From assembly GCA_013407085.1 (NCBI GenBank), contig JACCGJ010020258.1, positions 62,001-126,000 of the forward strand: a stretch of 64,000 nucleotides of DNA, written 5' to 3'. The DNA is from Atriophallophorus winterbourni. Lineage: Eukaryota; Platyhelminthes; Trematoda; Plagiorchiida; Microphallidae. Every line of letters starts with the position of its first letter. The first letter of the stretch is position 1. This document shows positions 51,324-63,590 of this stretch, piece after piece. A program made the position numbers and the translations under genes. Below the pieces are notes generated by a model, which saw nothing but the letters and a program-made list of their open reading frames with translations, was not told where the DNA came from and ran no database searches.

Positions 51324-53037
51324 ATTCAAGATTCAAGATTTATGGTTAAAAAAGCAAATTGCTGTACAGTACCAGAGGAGATACGTATAAAAAATTTAAA
51401 ATTGTTTCTTATATGATCATATCCATGTTCTTCACAGGTGGAGCAAAAATAATCTCCAATGGCGACACAGACTGAGGGAAAAAAATCTTTGGATGGACGG
51501 TAGTTCCGTGCGTTAAAAAATAAAGACATCAATAGGTAGGGGCCAACAAAGTAGTTCTCAACATAAGGTTTCGTAACCTTTGTTTAAAGATGTTCTCGTT
51601 CGCTGAGGTAACAATATCTGTCGGCAAGCTGTTCCACAACAAGCATACACGAACAGCGAAGAAGTGACGGCAACAATTCAATCGTGAGTGTGGGATTTGA
51701 AGGGTCAAAGGGTGGCTGCGTGTGGGGACAACGGAACCAACCTTGGAGAGGTGTTTGTGAGAGTGGGATTTCGCGTAGATGATTGGATATGTCAGAGTGA
51801 GGTCGTGTAGCATACGTCGGCGCTCGAGGGTGCACAGTCCAAGTCTGGTCAGTTGCTGCTCAAAGGGTAAATTATTCAATCCGGTAACCATTTTGGTTGC
51901 CTTGTGATAAATTCGTTCGAGGAGCGAGATGTTTTTTTCCATCCATGGCGTCCAAGCTTGTACAGCGTAGTCAACGATAGGATGTATGTAAGTGTTTAGT
52001 AATTTTGAGAGTGAGTGTGGTGGGAAACGTCCGAAAATGCGTTTCAGTAAACCGAGCAAGCTGCACGCACGCTTGTAGACGACTTCGCACAGTAGGCTGT
52101 TCTTCAAAGTGCCTGACACCCACATTCCGAGATCTTTTGTGATGTACTCCATTCAAGCGGGTGGTTGCCAAGTGTATAGGTAACGGGTAAGGGTTTTCCG
52201 ACTTGCAACATTTTGCACTTGCGGAAATTAAATGACAGTTTGTTTTGGATTGACCACTAGTGCAGCTTATTCAAATCTCTTGCAGAACTTGACAGTCCTC
52301 GATAGAGTTGACCTTCGTCCAGATTTTTACATCGTCTGCGAATAAAACAAGCTTACATGCTAGTAAGTTCGGTAGATCGTTTATAAATATGATAAACAGT
52401 ATCGGACCGAGAACCGAACCCTGAGGGACTCCGCTCGTGGCTTCAATTGTTCGAGAAGTTTCACCATCTATTCTGACTTTTACTTTGCGTCCAGACAGAT
52501 AACTTGTGAACCATGTTAGTAGGTTTCCGATGACGCCAACATTCTGCAGCTTCTGAAGCAGTAAGGAGTGATTCACTCTGTCGAATGCTTTAGATATATC
52601 TAAGTAACCGGCATGGACGGAACCCCCTTGGTCTAGTGCTTGCGTCCAGTTATTTAGAGTCGTGAGCAAGTTAGACAGGTATGAATATGTTTTCCTAAAT
52701 CCGTGTTGTGTGAAAGTTATTAGCTGATTGTTCTCGAGATGTTCAACAAGTCGTTCACACACCAGGCGTTCCAAAATTTTAGAAACCGCTGAAAGAAGCG
52801 TCACGGGGCGGTAATTTGCCGGACCAGAACGACTGCCCCCTCTGTAGATTTGTGTGATAGCACCGGTTTTCCATTGAGTTGGTACGGTTTCCGTATTCAA
52901 TGAATGCCTGAATAGACCGCATAGTGGGCCACAAAGCTCAAGCTCGCATGACTCCAGAACAGCAGGTGTTATTCCATCCTCTCCTGGTGATTTGCGAACG
53001 TTCAGCCCGCGTAAATGCTTTCGCACAACCGTAGGAT
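51324..53037 (-). mobile_element. CR1-type LINE, subfamily E, copy 2 (5'-truncated)
   Basis: The 3' tail at 51324 (plus strand ATTCAAGATTCAAGATTTATGG). The truncation point at 53037 lies in the RT N-terminus (TVVRKHLRGLN). It is closely related to 18.7-20.2 kb and carries the thumb segment that is deleted there. Confidence 0.9.
51529..53037 (-). pseudogene. CR1-E reverse transcriptase, single frameshift
   Basis: The frame 53026-52271 reads KSPGEDGITPAVLESC, QWKTGAITQIYRGGSRSG, YRPVTLLSAVSKILERL, QHGFRKTYSYLSNLL, HAGYLDISKAFDRVNH, SGVPQGSVLGPILFIIFIN and LFADDVKIW (catalytic residues intact). A break at 52270 to about 52160 leads to frame 52152-51529 with KDLGMWVSGTL, YAVQAWTPWMEK and HSRLNCCRHFFAVRVCL. 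The endonuclease is lost by truncation. Confidence 0.9.
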
Positions 53038-53545
53038 TGACTTGTGCATCCTAATCTGAATATGGTTGCTCGCAGACGAGTTCGTTCGGGCTTAAACATC
53101 ACTTATACATTATTGAACTCCGTTTCATCATCTGAGGCATTTATTTCGGCAACGGTCACGACATAACATTCACACTCACAAATTGACTCTGGATATGAAC
53201 ATTTCGGATTGACATACTGGCGTGCGGTCGTATTTTAGTTGCTCTGACACTTTTGCCCGTTTCTTCGCCAAATCAACTCGGATTTTAACCGTTCCAAAAC
53301 TTTTTGCTATACTTTGACGAGAGCTATCGGAATTTATACGTTTTGATCTGGTCCGTCGATTAACAGCAAAGTTACCGTTTCAACGTAAATATCTCGGTTT
53401 GCTCACGCGTGCAAACTTTCTCCCACAGTTAACTATCGTACGGTTTTTGCTTTCATTGCAAAGATCACATCGAACTACACATTTTGATACGCCATTCTGT
53501 GCTCTACTTTGTGTGGTTATCGGGTTATCACGGATTATTCGCAAA

Positions 53546-55179
53546 ATGACCAAATCAAGAATTATAACCCAGCTAAATCGACCAGTCGAACGGACGACCA
53601 TTCTTCAACCGGTCGTCCCAATTCAGCCTACAATGCGTGGTCGAGTCACGAGATCCAACACCCACGCGAAAAAATCGATCGATCATGGTGTGCATACGAC
53701 GGTTGTTCCCCCGACAGCGACATCAAACCACCTTGACCTCTGCGCCAAGTGCCTGTACCCGGTAAGCAATGATAGTGCATTGGTTAAATGTATTTTTTGT
53801 GATATACATGTGCACGTGGCCTGCGATGAGAATTTGACCGATGAGGGTGTAAAGATCGTGAATGATAAAAACCTCCCATCCGTTTGCTATTTCTGTATTG
53901 ACTGTAGAAATTCAATAGCGAATCGTAATCCCAAGAGTACACAATTCTCTGCTAGAAACGAGACTAATACAATAGAGAATAGATTATTGAAAATAGAAGA
54001 GGAACTTGCAAATTTAAAGAATACTCTACGACCAATAATCAAGACTAAAACAGTTGAATTGAATAATGGAACACGCTCGACCTCACCGCCACAGAGTGCT
54101 TCTAAAAAGGTTAAATTACGCGACACTGAAGTTACGTCATACTTGAAGGCCTTGAAAGCAGAAACCGTCTACGTCGAACGCTCCTTTGGCCAAAGCTGCC
54201 ACGAAAAATAGTTCGCTTAATGTTATCTGCACCGATTCGGCACCAACTGAAACGCCCCCGGTGGTACAAAAATCATACAGAGAAATGCTTTTGCGGTCGA
54301 CCTCCGCTGCACAATCTGAGCCTGGCACACTAAACCTAAATCAAAAGCCTCACATTCTATGAAGAATGACCGGACACGCGACAAGCATTCTCATTCGTTA
54401 AGCGTAATATGTACGAATGTTAAAGAGTCCGGCGAGAGCTTGTTAGATAGAAAACACAAACACGACCTCGATATATGGTCTCAAATTTGTCAACAATTGC
54501 AAATTGAGCATGTTACTCCTGACAAATTGATTCGTCTAACTCGCCATTTCTCCTCACCTCATAGTGATCAACCTCGGTTACTAAGAGTTACACTGAAGTG
54601 CGAAACTGATATCGAAAAATACTGTTTAAATTCGTACCGACTAAAGGACGGAATCCGATTCAAATTGCCGGATATATCCTGATGTGCCATGGTGGGAACG
54701 GAAGGGTGCCTCAAACACTAAGGAATAACGGTTATCGGGAGTATGGTTCTACTTGGGGTACCAGAAAATACACTGAAGCATCGGGACAGGAAACAGCAGA
54801 TCATGACTTCAGCAGTGGCCGATTTCTAACTAACGTTGTGATCACTGACACTTTCCGGGTGCCTTTTTCAATAAACTATAAAGGAGACGGACCGAAACCT
54901 CTCAGGATTACCTTTTTAACTAGCGACATGGCTGAATTTGTCAAGTCCGAATGGAAAAAAGCAAAACGTGCTTTACCGAAAGACATTAGACTTTGTCCAC
55001 CGAGACCAAGTACCATGAGTGAGACACACTCACGGCTGGGTGCGGTAGACGGCAGCGTTCCCACCGAAACGGAAGCAATCAATACATCAAAAAACGTAGT
55101 GGGTCCGGCTCAAACCGAGTCGGACCGAGTACATCATACACGGAACAAAATGTTGATTCAAACTGTTGGAGCGCAATAA
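53546..55179 (+). pseudogene. CR1-A2 ORF1, frameshifted, otherwise full length
   Basis: ATG at 53546. The finger (CAKC, CIFC, H-x2-C in HVHVAC, CYFCIDC) spans residues about 69-122, followed by a coiled-coil-prone ENRLLKIEEELANLKNTL. A frameshift at about 54200 leads to 54359-54682 with the first RRM-like module (LSVICTNVKESGESLLD, RLTRHFSSPHSDQPRLLRV). A further shift near 54650 precedes frame 54682-55179 with VITDTFRVPFSINYKGDGP, PLRITFLTSDMAEFVKSEW and the C-terminal VVGPAQTESD. It supplies the segment deleted in the 34.4 kb ORF1. Confidence 0.85.
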
Positions 55180-55295
55180 CTAGCCCACAAGTTACACCCT
55201 CACGAGCACTTACTGTTAAGCCTGATCTGGCATCACATTGTCCTACCCCTTACCTCATATCACCCGATTCATCGCTACACCGAGTCGTATCGATC

Positions 55296-58070
55296 AAATG
55301 TATATATACTAATGCTCAATGTTTAGTCAACAAGCTGGCAGAACTCATTGATATCTGTGTAGAACAGTCCCCTGACCTTATTGCTGTGACGGAAACCTGG
55401 TATCAGCCCAGTATGACGGACAGTGAACTCTCAATCCCTAATATGACACTTTTTCGTCATGACCGTGATGGCCCAGGAGGTGGCGTTGCATTGTATCATC
55501 ACAAGCGCCTCAATGTTAATATCATTGCAGATACTGATCTTTCACTCACAGACACGCTGTGGTGTTCACTTGACCTGAAATCTGGTGAGAGCTGTACAAT
55601 TGGGGTTATATATCGCTCACCAACTTCGACCGTCGATCATAATGATGTGTTAGTTGAAAGACTTCAGCGCATCAGCGCTCGGCCACATGCTCAAATATTG
55701 AATATGGGGGATTTCAACCTCCCGCAGCTATACTCGAGAAAACAACACCCAATTACCTCACTGGAACACAAATTTCAAGAAGTATTCGATCTTGTCCCCC
55801 TATACAATCTCGTTTGCAACCACACACGAATGCGAGGGACAGACCGGCCCTCTGTTTTGGACCTAGTTTTGACTTCTAACGAATCAGCTATTGAATTAGT
55901 ACACTATGAAGCTCCATTGGGACGGAGTGACCATGTGATGCTCGTGTTCGATTATGTCTGCAGTGCATCGAGACACAGTGACGAATCTAAAATCATCCGT
56001 AAAGTCGACTTTTGGAGACTCAAAGAAGCACTTTGTGAGCTGAATGATGTTCAACTTGATTCTAGTGACTCAAATACACATTATAACTCTCTGATAAACT
56101 ACCTTCAGATGCAAATCCAGTCGAACTCTCGATATATTCAGAGGAAAGATGTCCACACCCTCCGTTTCTCTGTTCGCAGCAGAACTAGAAAATGGATTTC
56201 ATTGAAAAGGCGTGCTTGGGTTACTCATTGCAATAACGTCACCCCTACATCTTGGTTACAATTTTGCAGAATACGTAACAGAGTCACCACCCTAATTCGG
56301 CAGGACAAAAAACAGTACCAGCAACATATGGTGGAACGAATGGAAGCGAATCCGAAACTATTGTACAAAATTGTGAATGACAGAACCAAAGTTAAACCAG
56401 GTGTTTTCCCGATCATGACAGAAGAAGGCTTGACTGTCACAGTCCAAGAGACGGCGGATGCGCTTGCGTGCTTTTACTCTCAAGTCTACTGCCCTAAAAA
56501 GCAATTATTGCATCATGAATTATCAAACACTGTAGAACCACTAACTGAGCCCGTGATCGATCAACTGGTGGTAGAGCGACACTTACGTCGATTGAATACA
56601 AAGAAATCTCCCGGGGAGGACAATATTACCCCAGCGATTCTTCATGTGTGTTATAGAGAGCTTTCAAATAGCTTAGCTGCGGTTTTCATCCAGAGTCTTG
56701 GTGAAGGTTGTGTACCTTTGGTTTGGAAAGCGGGTGTGGTAACACCAATTTATAAAGGTGGCAGTCGTTCTGACGCAGCAAATTACAGACCTGTAACGAT
56801 GCTACCATGTATTTTAAAAATTATGGAGCGCATTATATCTGAATGTATTGTGGGTCAGCTTGAAGCACGACGTCTTTTGTCAGCAGCACAACACGGGTTC
56901 CGCCGGACCAGATCTTGTCTTTCGAATTTACTGATCACACTAAATGATTGGACGATGTCGCTTGATCAAGGCTATACGGTACATGCTTGTTATATTGATA
57001 TTTCAAAGGCTTTTGACAAGGTCGACCACAGCTTGCTTCTGCAAAAGCTAGTGCGATATGGAATAACAGGTAACTTACTATCGTGGCTAACAGATTATCT
57101 GACCGATCGGCACGTGCGAGTTCGCATTGACGGAGTATTGTCGAAAAGTATCGATGTCACGAGCGGGGTGCCTCAAGGTTCAGTGCTCGGACCTATTCTT
57201 TTCCTGTTATATATTAATGATATAACTGAAATAGTGCGATGCAAGCTCGTTCTTTTTGCAGATGACATTAAAATATGGAAGCAAATCCGATCTAATGAAG
57301 ATTGCTTAATGCTGCAAAACGACTTGGATGTTCTGTATCGCTGGTCTCTAGAGAATCAAATGCCTTTCAGCCTACGTAAATGTCATATGTTACAGCTTGG
57401 CCGTAACTGCGAATATACATACCATCTAGGCCACGATATCCTAAATTGGACCACCACTGAAAAGGACCTCGGAATTTGGATTACTAATAACCTGAAACCG
57501 AATATGCATTGTAGAAAAGTGTTTAATCGAGCATGTGGTTTATTAGGAATCCTGAGAAGAATTTTCTGACGGTTCTCATCCAAAACAATTCCTCGTATTT
57601 TAAATACTTACATCCATCCAACGATGGATTATTTGATCCCAGCCTGGGCACCGTGGTTGCGTAAAGACATCGAGATCTGGGATCGAATATACCACAAAGC
57701 TACAAAGTTAGTTGAAGGGATGCAGCGGGTCCCGTATCAAGAGCGAATGGCCATCCTTGGTTAGCGTGATTTTACACGAAGACGAATGAGGATCGAAATG
57801 ATTCTGGCTTACAAGATACTGCGGATCGAAAACCATCCGCTTAGCGAACTAATAAAAGTAAACTCCCCTCGAAATACACGCAGTCACTCGTGTTGCCTCG
57901 AAATACCGCACTCAAGACTTGATTGTCGTCGCTATTTCTTCTCTGTGCGTATCTGCTTTCTATGGAATGCGCTACCGCAAGATGTTGTGAATGCAACGAC
58001 AATTGGTGTTTTCAAATCGAAATTGGATGCATACGTCAAACAAAACCCTGAATTTGGCCCGGTGTATTGA
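55296..58070 (+). pseudogene. CR1-A2 ORF2, two premature stops
   Basis: Open from the KCIYTNAQ motif (55296) to a TGA at 57567-57569 (in IFGRF, Gly to stop). A second in-frame TAG lies near 57762. The remainder is in the same frame to 58070. Endonuclease: LIAVTETWY, GGGVALYHH, GVIYRSP, ILNMGDFNLPQL and GRSDHVMLVF, all catalytic positions kept. RT: KKSPGEDNITPAIL, VWKAGVVTPIYKGGSRSD, QHGFRRTRSCLSNLL, HACYIDISKAFDKVDH, SGVPQGSVLGPILFLLYIN and LFADDIKIW intact. As in the 36.0 kb copy, no in-frame ATG precedes KCIYTNA. Confidence 0.92.
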
Positions 58071-58196
58071 AGCAACATGAACCCAGAAAAATATTAACAA
58101 TGTGATTTTGATTAAAGTTTTCTTTTTGCAATAGTTGTCATCCAATGGTACGTGTAAAGCATTAGCTTTTTATCACCATAAAATCTTGATTCTTGA

Positions 58197-59020
58197 TCGT
58201 CAACAATGAGTCGCTCAAGTAATTTTGAAATCACTGGTAACAGAGTAACGGGTCGGTAATTGGAAACATCGGAGCGATTTCCACCTTTTAAATTGGAGAA
58301 ATTATTCCTCGTTTCCAATCTGTAGGAATCACTCCACTTGCCAGTGTTTGCTCGAACAGATAAGTGAGTAGTTTGTATACCAAACTCGCAAATTGCTTCA
58401 ATATTTTCGGGGTTATTCCGTCGGCCCCAGGAGACTTTCCGGTTTTAAGATTTAATAAAACTTGGAGGACGCGTTTCTCAATGACACTTATTTCACTTAG
58501 GGCAACCGTGTTTGAAAGTGTTGGATTTGGGCTGTTTATTGCATGTTCTATCGGGTTGAATACCGATGAATAAAACGTGGCTAAAGCATCAGCAGTTTCT
58601 GCTGCAGTTGTTGTTGGTCCAACTGATGTGTACACGATATAGTATTTTGGGGTTTCGCTCCATCATGCTTGATATCACTTCTTGGAAGCACAACTTGTCT
58701 TGGATGACAAATTTGTTTACTTTGTTCCGCAGTAAACGGAATTTTTCCCAGGTCTCGGATGATGGGTTTTGCCGATGGTGTCGCCAAGCAATGTTTCGTA
58801 CCGTTAACCACTTACGAGTTCGGCTTCTTAATTTAAATTCAAAGTTTTTTCTTGAGTTCCTGAGGACAAATTCGGAGCTCACTTCGATTGAACTTTTGAG
58901 ATTAGATATTAGCCATATCCAAAAGTCATGTACGTTGCTGGTTTCCGGTTGGCAGTTAAACGTGTTTTTCAGAGCATCACTCAACGATAGTGTTGATCCG
59001 CCTAACACATTTACGGGCAT
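58197..59020 (-). pseudogene. CR1-C ORF2 linker and RT N-terminus, frameshifted and 3'-truncated
   Basis: Linker FKLRSRTRKWLTVRN at about 58840 and NKFVIQDKLCFQEVISSM near 58710. A deletion of about 55 bp near 58640 removes VNDQAKVKPGV. The RT start follows (LLNLKTGKSPGADGITPKIL, DWKRGIISPI), then frame 58318-58112 (YRPVTLLPVISKLLERL) until the junction at 58197. Confidence 0.85.
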
Positions 59021-59762
59021 CAATTGTTCTTACAGCTTCAAACAGATAGTCAAGCTGGATGACGACGTGATCACTTAGTCCCAGTGGACTTTCGTAATCA
59101 ACGTTATCAATGTCATGTTCATTGCTTGTCAGAACGAGATCTAAGAGTGAGGGTAAATCGTTTCCGTGGTATCGGGTATTACATGTCATGTGGTTATAAA
59201 GAGGAATACCGTCAAACAACTCACTGAATGCGCGCTCGAGGGAGTGTTCTGGGTAAATGGTGCTGCTCTGCAGATTCGGTAAATTGAAGTCACCCATAAT
59301 CAAAAATCCACAAGTGTATCTGGAAGTAACCATGCGAATTTTATCCAGTAGGGCCAGATTGTAAGTTTCCTGTGCAGACGGTGGGCGATATACTACTCCC
59401 AAAACACAGTCTTCGCCGTTAGCTAGTCGGATTGAGCACCAGAGTGTATCCAGTAACACGATGTCTGGATCCGTAATCTCACGGCACAGAAGGTTTTGGC
59501 TATAATACAAAGCTACTCCTCCTCCTCTGGTTTCACGGTCATGACGAATAAGTGACATTACTGGTAATTCAAGTTCACTATTTGTTTGCTGAATCTGCAG
59601 CCACGTTTCCGTTACAGCGATGATGTCTGGTGAATATTTCAAACAAACTGCACGGAGTTCACCGATTTTGTTTCCGAGACATTGTGCGTTGGTGTAGATG
59701 CATTTCATAGTTGTTTTTCTCAACAAGGATGGGGTGTGGGGAAGAAGGCTAGTGGAGTGCAC
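58977..59762 (-). pseudogene. CR1-C ORF2 APE endonuclease, open domain
   Basis: The first ATG of this frame is at 59708 (MKCIYTNAQC), 63 nt beyond the ORF1 stop; the frame itself is open from 59762. All expected residues: YTNAQ (Asn), IIAVTETWL (Glu), GGGVALYYSQ, GVVYRPPS, GFLIMGDFNLPNL (Asp, Asn), SLLDLVLTSN and GLSDHVVIQL (Asp-His). The domain ends at 58977 with a frame change. It is the only endonuclease here with both a normal Met start and every catalytic residue. Confidence 0.88.
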
Positions 59763-59770
59763 AATATATG

Positions 59771-60709
59771 TTAGGCCGACTCCTCCAGAGTCGGCAACTG
59801 AAGGTTTTTTGCTTGCAGGGATGCTTGATCGTTTTGGGGTTGTACTGTTGGAACACAGTGATCTATCGTATCGGCTGAAATTGTTTCTGACACGTCAACA
59901 ACTGATTGACTTGGTAGTGTTTCTATTGAACTTAGTGGTGCATCTATCTTTCCAATATGGTGTTTCGATGCACCTAGTCTAATTTCTCGCGGGATTATTC
60001 TGCGGCCATTTTCCCAACGAGTTTTGACCGTGTTCAACATATCATTACGCAAGAACGTTATTTTAAGGGGCTTAGGACCGATGCCCTTATAATTCGTAGA
60101 TTTGGGGATGCGGAACGTGTCCGTCACAGCTACATCATGCAAACCAAGTATATCACTGAGGAATCGCCATTGTAACTGATCGTGTTTGCGATGCACCGCT
60201 TTATCAGTTGCTTCATCAGCTTCTGGAACTCCCAAAACGATTATACTTCGATCATCCCTCTGTTTCGTTTGGTTTTGTTGCTGGTCCTTTCGGGCCCTTT
60301 CCCACCAGGGCACATCAGCAAAGATCATTGCAGTGGTCTCTGAACGCTCCTTACGCAGGAGAAAAGCGGATAGTAAGATGTTTTCAAGATCCCATTCAGA
60401 GTGAACCGTGATTCTAAGCAATCTTGGCTGGTCCAGATTTGAAGAAGTAGGTTTACGACTTAGTCGTATCAATGATAGTGGTTCAACTGGCTCCAAGTCC
60501 ATGTTGTTGCACAACCTTTTCCATTCTTCTTTATCGTGCTTTAGCCTGTCCCCTAGTAAGGTGGCACTCGTTTCCTTTACGTTGGTGCAAATCACACTTA
60601 GTCCATGGACTGAATGTACACTCTGTGTTTGGCACTTTCGCTGGTTGCTGGGCGTTTCAACTACCTTAGATCGAATACCTATAGTGTCCACTTTGGGAGT
60701 GTTTTGCAC
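59771..60709 (-). pseudogene. CR1-C ORF1 C-terminal part (tandem RRM-like modules), open
   Basis: The best-preserved copy of the two modules. Module 1: LSVICTNVKETSATLL, EPLSLIRLSRKPTSSNLDQPRL, NILLSAFLL. Linker DVPWWERARK. Module 2: SIIVLGVPEADEATD, VTDTFRIPKSTNYKGIGP, LKITFLRNDML and IIPREIRLG. The C-terminal tail ends at 59771. Module 2 resembles the L1 ORF1 RRM pattern (strand-GxPE, then R-x-P and a strand rich in I/T/F), suggesting RNA binding. One frameshift near 60715 separates it from the finger. Confidence 0.88.
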
Positions 60710-60724
60710 GGTGACTTTTGGTTT

Positions 60725-61309
60725 TCAACCTAAGTGTTTTCGCTGATCCTTCTGGTGAGTAGGTGGCTTTGGCCTCGTATCTTTTTGCGAAGCAGGGATG
60801 TTTTGGGCAGACAGGCCTTTAACAGTCGCATTTGCAAAGGTGGCCTTTTGATGAAAAGGACGCTCCTCAAGACACTCCGGCACAGTTGCAACAGCTGAAT
60901 ATTCGTGTTGAAAGATCGAAGATTTAGCGTTTATCTGACTGGTATTACCGTCAGTGATTTCCGATTTATTGAAAAACATACTGGCAAACTGAGAATTTTG
61001 AGTCTCTACCAATGTCCTCAACGTTTGTATGATAAGCTCTAAGCTCAGCATCCGATCATCCAGGTTGCTTTGCGCAACACTTGTTCGAGCAGTTAAATCT
61101 GTGTTTGGTTTAGCTCGACAACTTTTGCACACGTGGCATACACCAGGCATGTTTTCATCCATCAGGATCGATAGCACATCCGAGGTCAATGATTTGTCGC
61201 ATTTTGCGTGGCATTTGTGGGAACAGTTTTGACACGTGACAGATTTGGCATTACCACTTACGACTTTCATGCAGACGACGCACGTTTCGCGCACATCAGA
61301 TTGTTTCAT
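60725..61309 (-). pseudogene. CR1-C ORF1 N-terminal part (PHD-like finger)
   Basis: ATG at 61309 (MKQSDVRETC). The finger has CVVC, CQNC, H-x2-C in CHAKC and CHVCKSC, all eight ligands kept. A coiled-coil-prone LDDRMLSLELIIQTLRTLV follows, then a basic Pro-rich linker. The frame stops at 60725, one frameshift before the RRM-like part at 60709. Confidence 0.88.
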
Positions 61310-61440
61310 GTTAACGGGGTCAACCAAAAGTACAAATCAGAGCACAAAAATCGATACGGCTGCGGTTCGTTTGTGTGGAGTTTGGGCGGAGTTGACGGAA
61401 AATGACGGGTTGTCGGAAAACAAACTGTAGAAAAATCCAC

Positions 61441-61625
61441 GGTTGACGTACACAAAGAACGACACTTCGCAGATGGATGATTCTTGTATGAATAGATCCG
61501 ACGTAGCAAGCTTTCAGTTAGATATCCAAAAATCAAACCGATCGGATGAAAACGAAGAAAGTTATATCCAGAAATATCGGAGGTCAAAATTAATCCAACC
61601 GCACGTCACGTCAAGTATCACTCAA
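61441..61625. other. Unassigned spacer
   Basis: No recognisable motif between the CR1-C 5' region and the plus-oriented CR1-C fragment. Confidence 0.35.
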
Positions 61626-62050
61626 ACGTGTACTTGGGAAATTTTCGCCCAAGATATTCCCGAGGATCATGAATACATACTTGAGACCAGTCATGGAATA
61701 CGGTGTGCAGTCATTGTCTCCGTGGCTCAAGAGGGATGTGGAATTTATGCAGCGAATTTATCACTGCTCATCAAAACTAGGTCTCAGCATCCGAAACAAG
61801 CCATATAAAGAAAGGATAGCTCAACTGAATCTGTTCGACTTTCCCTATCGACGAATCAGAGGAGACCTAATCTTACTTTACAAAAAATTCCATACCCCGA
61901 ACCATCCCTTACAAGATTTATTCACGCGAAGGGATACGAGAAATTATCGGAACCATGAATATGTGCTGGTCATACCCCATTCCCGCCCTAAATGTAGAAG
62001 GTATTTTTACTCTGTCGGTGTCTGTTTTACTTGGAAAAGTTTACCCTGAA
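61626..62050 (+). mobile_element. CR1-C ORF2 C-terminal fragment (plus)
   Basis: An open frame reading RIMNTYLRPVMEYGVQSLSP (61661 on), LKRDVEFMQRIYHCSSKLGL, FTRRDTRNYRNHEYVL and RRYFYSVGVCFTWKSLP-stop. It matches 9.7-10.1 kb in reverse orientation. Only the thumb and C-terminus are present, with no catalytic motif. Confidence 0.85.
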
Positions 62051-62283
62051 ATGCCTAGAAATACAATACTTCACGGATTATTTCCTTGTCGAGATTTCCT
62101 CGACCACTTTCGCTATCACCGTGGTAGATCTGCATTCAAGGTAATTCAAGGTTTTTAATGGTCTAAAAAGCAACAAGCTTTACAACAACCATAGGATGGT
62201 AAAAAATTAAATTTAAGTGTTTAAACCAGACAGACAGACAGAGTAAAAGACAGACACGGACAGAGTAAAAATACCTTCTACAG

Positions 62284-62885
62284 TTAGGGCGGGAATGGGG
62301 TAAAAATCCGGAATATTCTTTTAAGAAGACTCAAGATATGGCAAGCTTTATTGTACACCATCCGGCAATGATGTCCAGGCTTAAGGTTACACGAACCCCA
62401 TATACCGAGATCTTTCTCTGCAGTGGTCCAGACGAGATCTTGCGTGCCAAGCTGATACGTGTGGTGTAGAGATTTTCCAAGCTGCAGCATTTTACATTTC
62501 GCAGGGTTAAATGGTAACTCATTTAACTGGGACCAACGAAATAAAATGCTTAGATCCCGTTGTAATGCCATACAGTCATTAACAGACCTGACACGTTTCC
62601 ATATTTTAATATCATCGGCAAATAGTATCAAGTTGCATCCAATATCCTCTACTATATCGTTCATATACACCAAGAATAGAAGAGGTCCAAGCCCTGAGCC
62701 TTGCGGAACTCCACTCGTGACGTCTATTTTTCTAGATAAGGTGCTGCCAACGCGAACTTGGACGTGTCTATCAGTAAGATAGTCCCTTATCTAATTCAGC
62801 AATATTCCCGTTATTCCATAGAATTCGAGCATTTTAATTAAGATGTTATGGTTGACTCTATCGAAAGCTTTGGAAATATCGATGT
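62284..62885 (-). pseudogene. CR1-D RT palm fragment in the mosaic
   Basis: DISKAFDRVNH near 62875, TSGVPQGSGLGPLLFLVYMN, LILFADDIKIWKRV (intact, unlike FSDY in the 14.9 kb copy), TAEKDLGIWG and MVYNKACHILSLLKRIF. A stop lies in the DYLTD segment near 62792 (RD-stop). It ends at the jump to C-type 3' UTR. Confidence 0.82.
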
Positions 62886-63470
62886 AAGACCGATGCCCTT
62901 ATAGTTCGTTGATTTGGGGATGCGGAACGTGCCCGTCACAGCTACATCATGCAAACCAAGTATAACACTGAGGAATCGCCATTGTAACTGATCGTGTTTG
63001 CGCTGCACCGCTTTATCAGTTGCTTCATCAGCTTCTGGAACTCCCAAAACGATTATACTTCGATCATCCCTCTGTTTCGTTTGGTTTTGTTGCTTGTTTT
63101 TTCGGGCACATTCCAACCAGGGCACATCAGCAAAGATCATTGCAGTGGTCTCTGAACGCTCCTTACGCAGGAGAAAAGAGGATAGTGTGATGTTTTCAAG
63201 ATCTCTTTCAGAGTGAACCGTGATTTTAAGCAATCTTGGCTGGTCCAGATTTGAGGAAGTAGGTTTACGATTTAGTCGTATCAATGATAGTGGTTCAACT
63301 GGCTCCAAGTCCATGTTGTTGAACAACATTTTCCATTCTTCTTTATTGTGCTTTAGCCTGTCCCCTATTAAGGTGGCACTCGTTTCCTTTACGTTGGTGC
63401 AAATCACGTTTAGTCCATGGAGCGAATGTACACTGTGTTTGGCGCTTTCGCTGGTTGCTGGACGTTTCAA
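62880..63470 (-). pseudogene. CR1-C ORF1 RRM-like region in the mosaic
   Basis: Open from 63470 to about 62890: LNVICTNVKETSATLI, EPLSLIRLNRKPTSSNLDQPRL, SIIVLGVPEADEATD, VTGTFRIPKSTNYKGIG, ending exactly where D-type RT begins. It is over 90% similar by eye to 60.05-60.65 kb. The C-terminal quarter of ORF1, the whole endonuclease and the RT N-terminus are missing. Confidence 0.85.
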
Positions 63471-63590
63471 CTGCCTTAAATCGAATACCTATCATGTCCA
63501 CTTTGGGATTATTTTGCACCATGACTTTTGGTTTTGAACCTGAGGGTTTTCGCTGAACCTTCAGATGAACAGGTGGCTTCGGCTTCGTAT

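Larger units (their letters stand above)
53038..58196 (+). mobile_element. CR1-type LINE, subfamily A2, near-complete
   Basis: 5' UTR (53038-53545; the last 110 bp shared with the 34.29 kb element), ORF1, ORF2 with two stops, and a 3' UTR ending in CACCATAAAATCTTGATTCTTGA at 58196. Head-to-head with the truncated CR1-E at 53037. The 3' end abuts CR1-C sequence. Confidence 0.9.
58197..61440 (-). mobile_element. CR1-type LINE, subfamily C, copy 3 (3'-truncated)
   Basis: ORF1, endonuclease and the N-terminal half of RT, cut at 58197 against the 3' tail of CR1-A2. The remaining RT and 3' UTR are absent. The 5' end lies between 61310 and about 61440. Near-identical to the 10.8-11.6 kb copy in the overlapping RT region. 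Confidence 0.88.
62150..63590 (-). mobile_element. Mosaic CR1: C-type ORF1, D-type RT, C-type 3' end
   Basis: Three segments in the same (minus) orientation. 63590-62888 is C-type ORF1. 62887-62298 is D-type ORF2 RT. 62297-62150 is the C-type 3' UTR with AATGGTCTAAAAAGC tail. Junctions occur at ATCGATGTA|AGACCGATG (about 62887) and GGAATGGGGT|AAAAATCC (about 62299), each with a few bases shared by both parents. Confidence 0.85.

Noticed and set aside
58566..59078. Plus-strand 170-codon ORF
   Set aside because: Antisense of the CR1-C endonuclease-RT linker. The same shadow occurs at 11303-11620.
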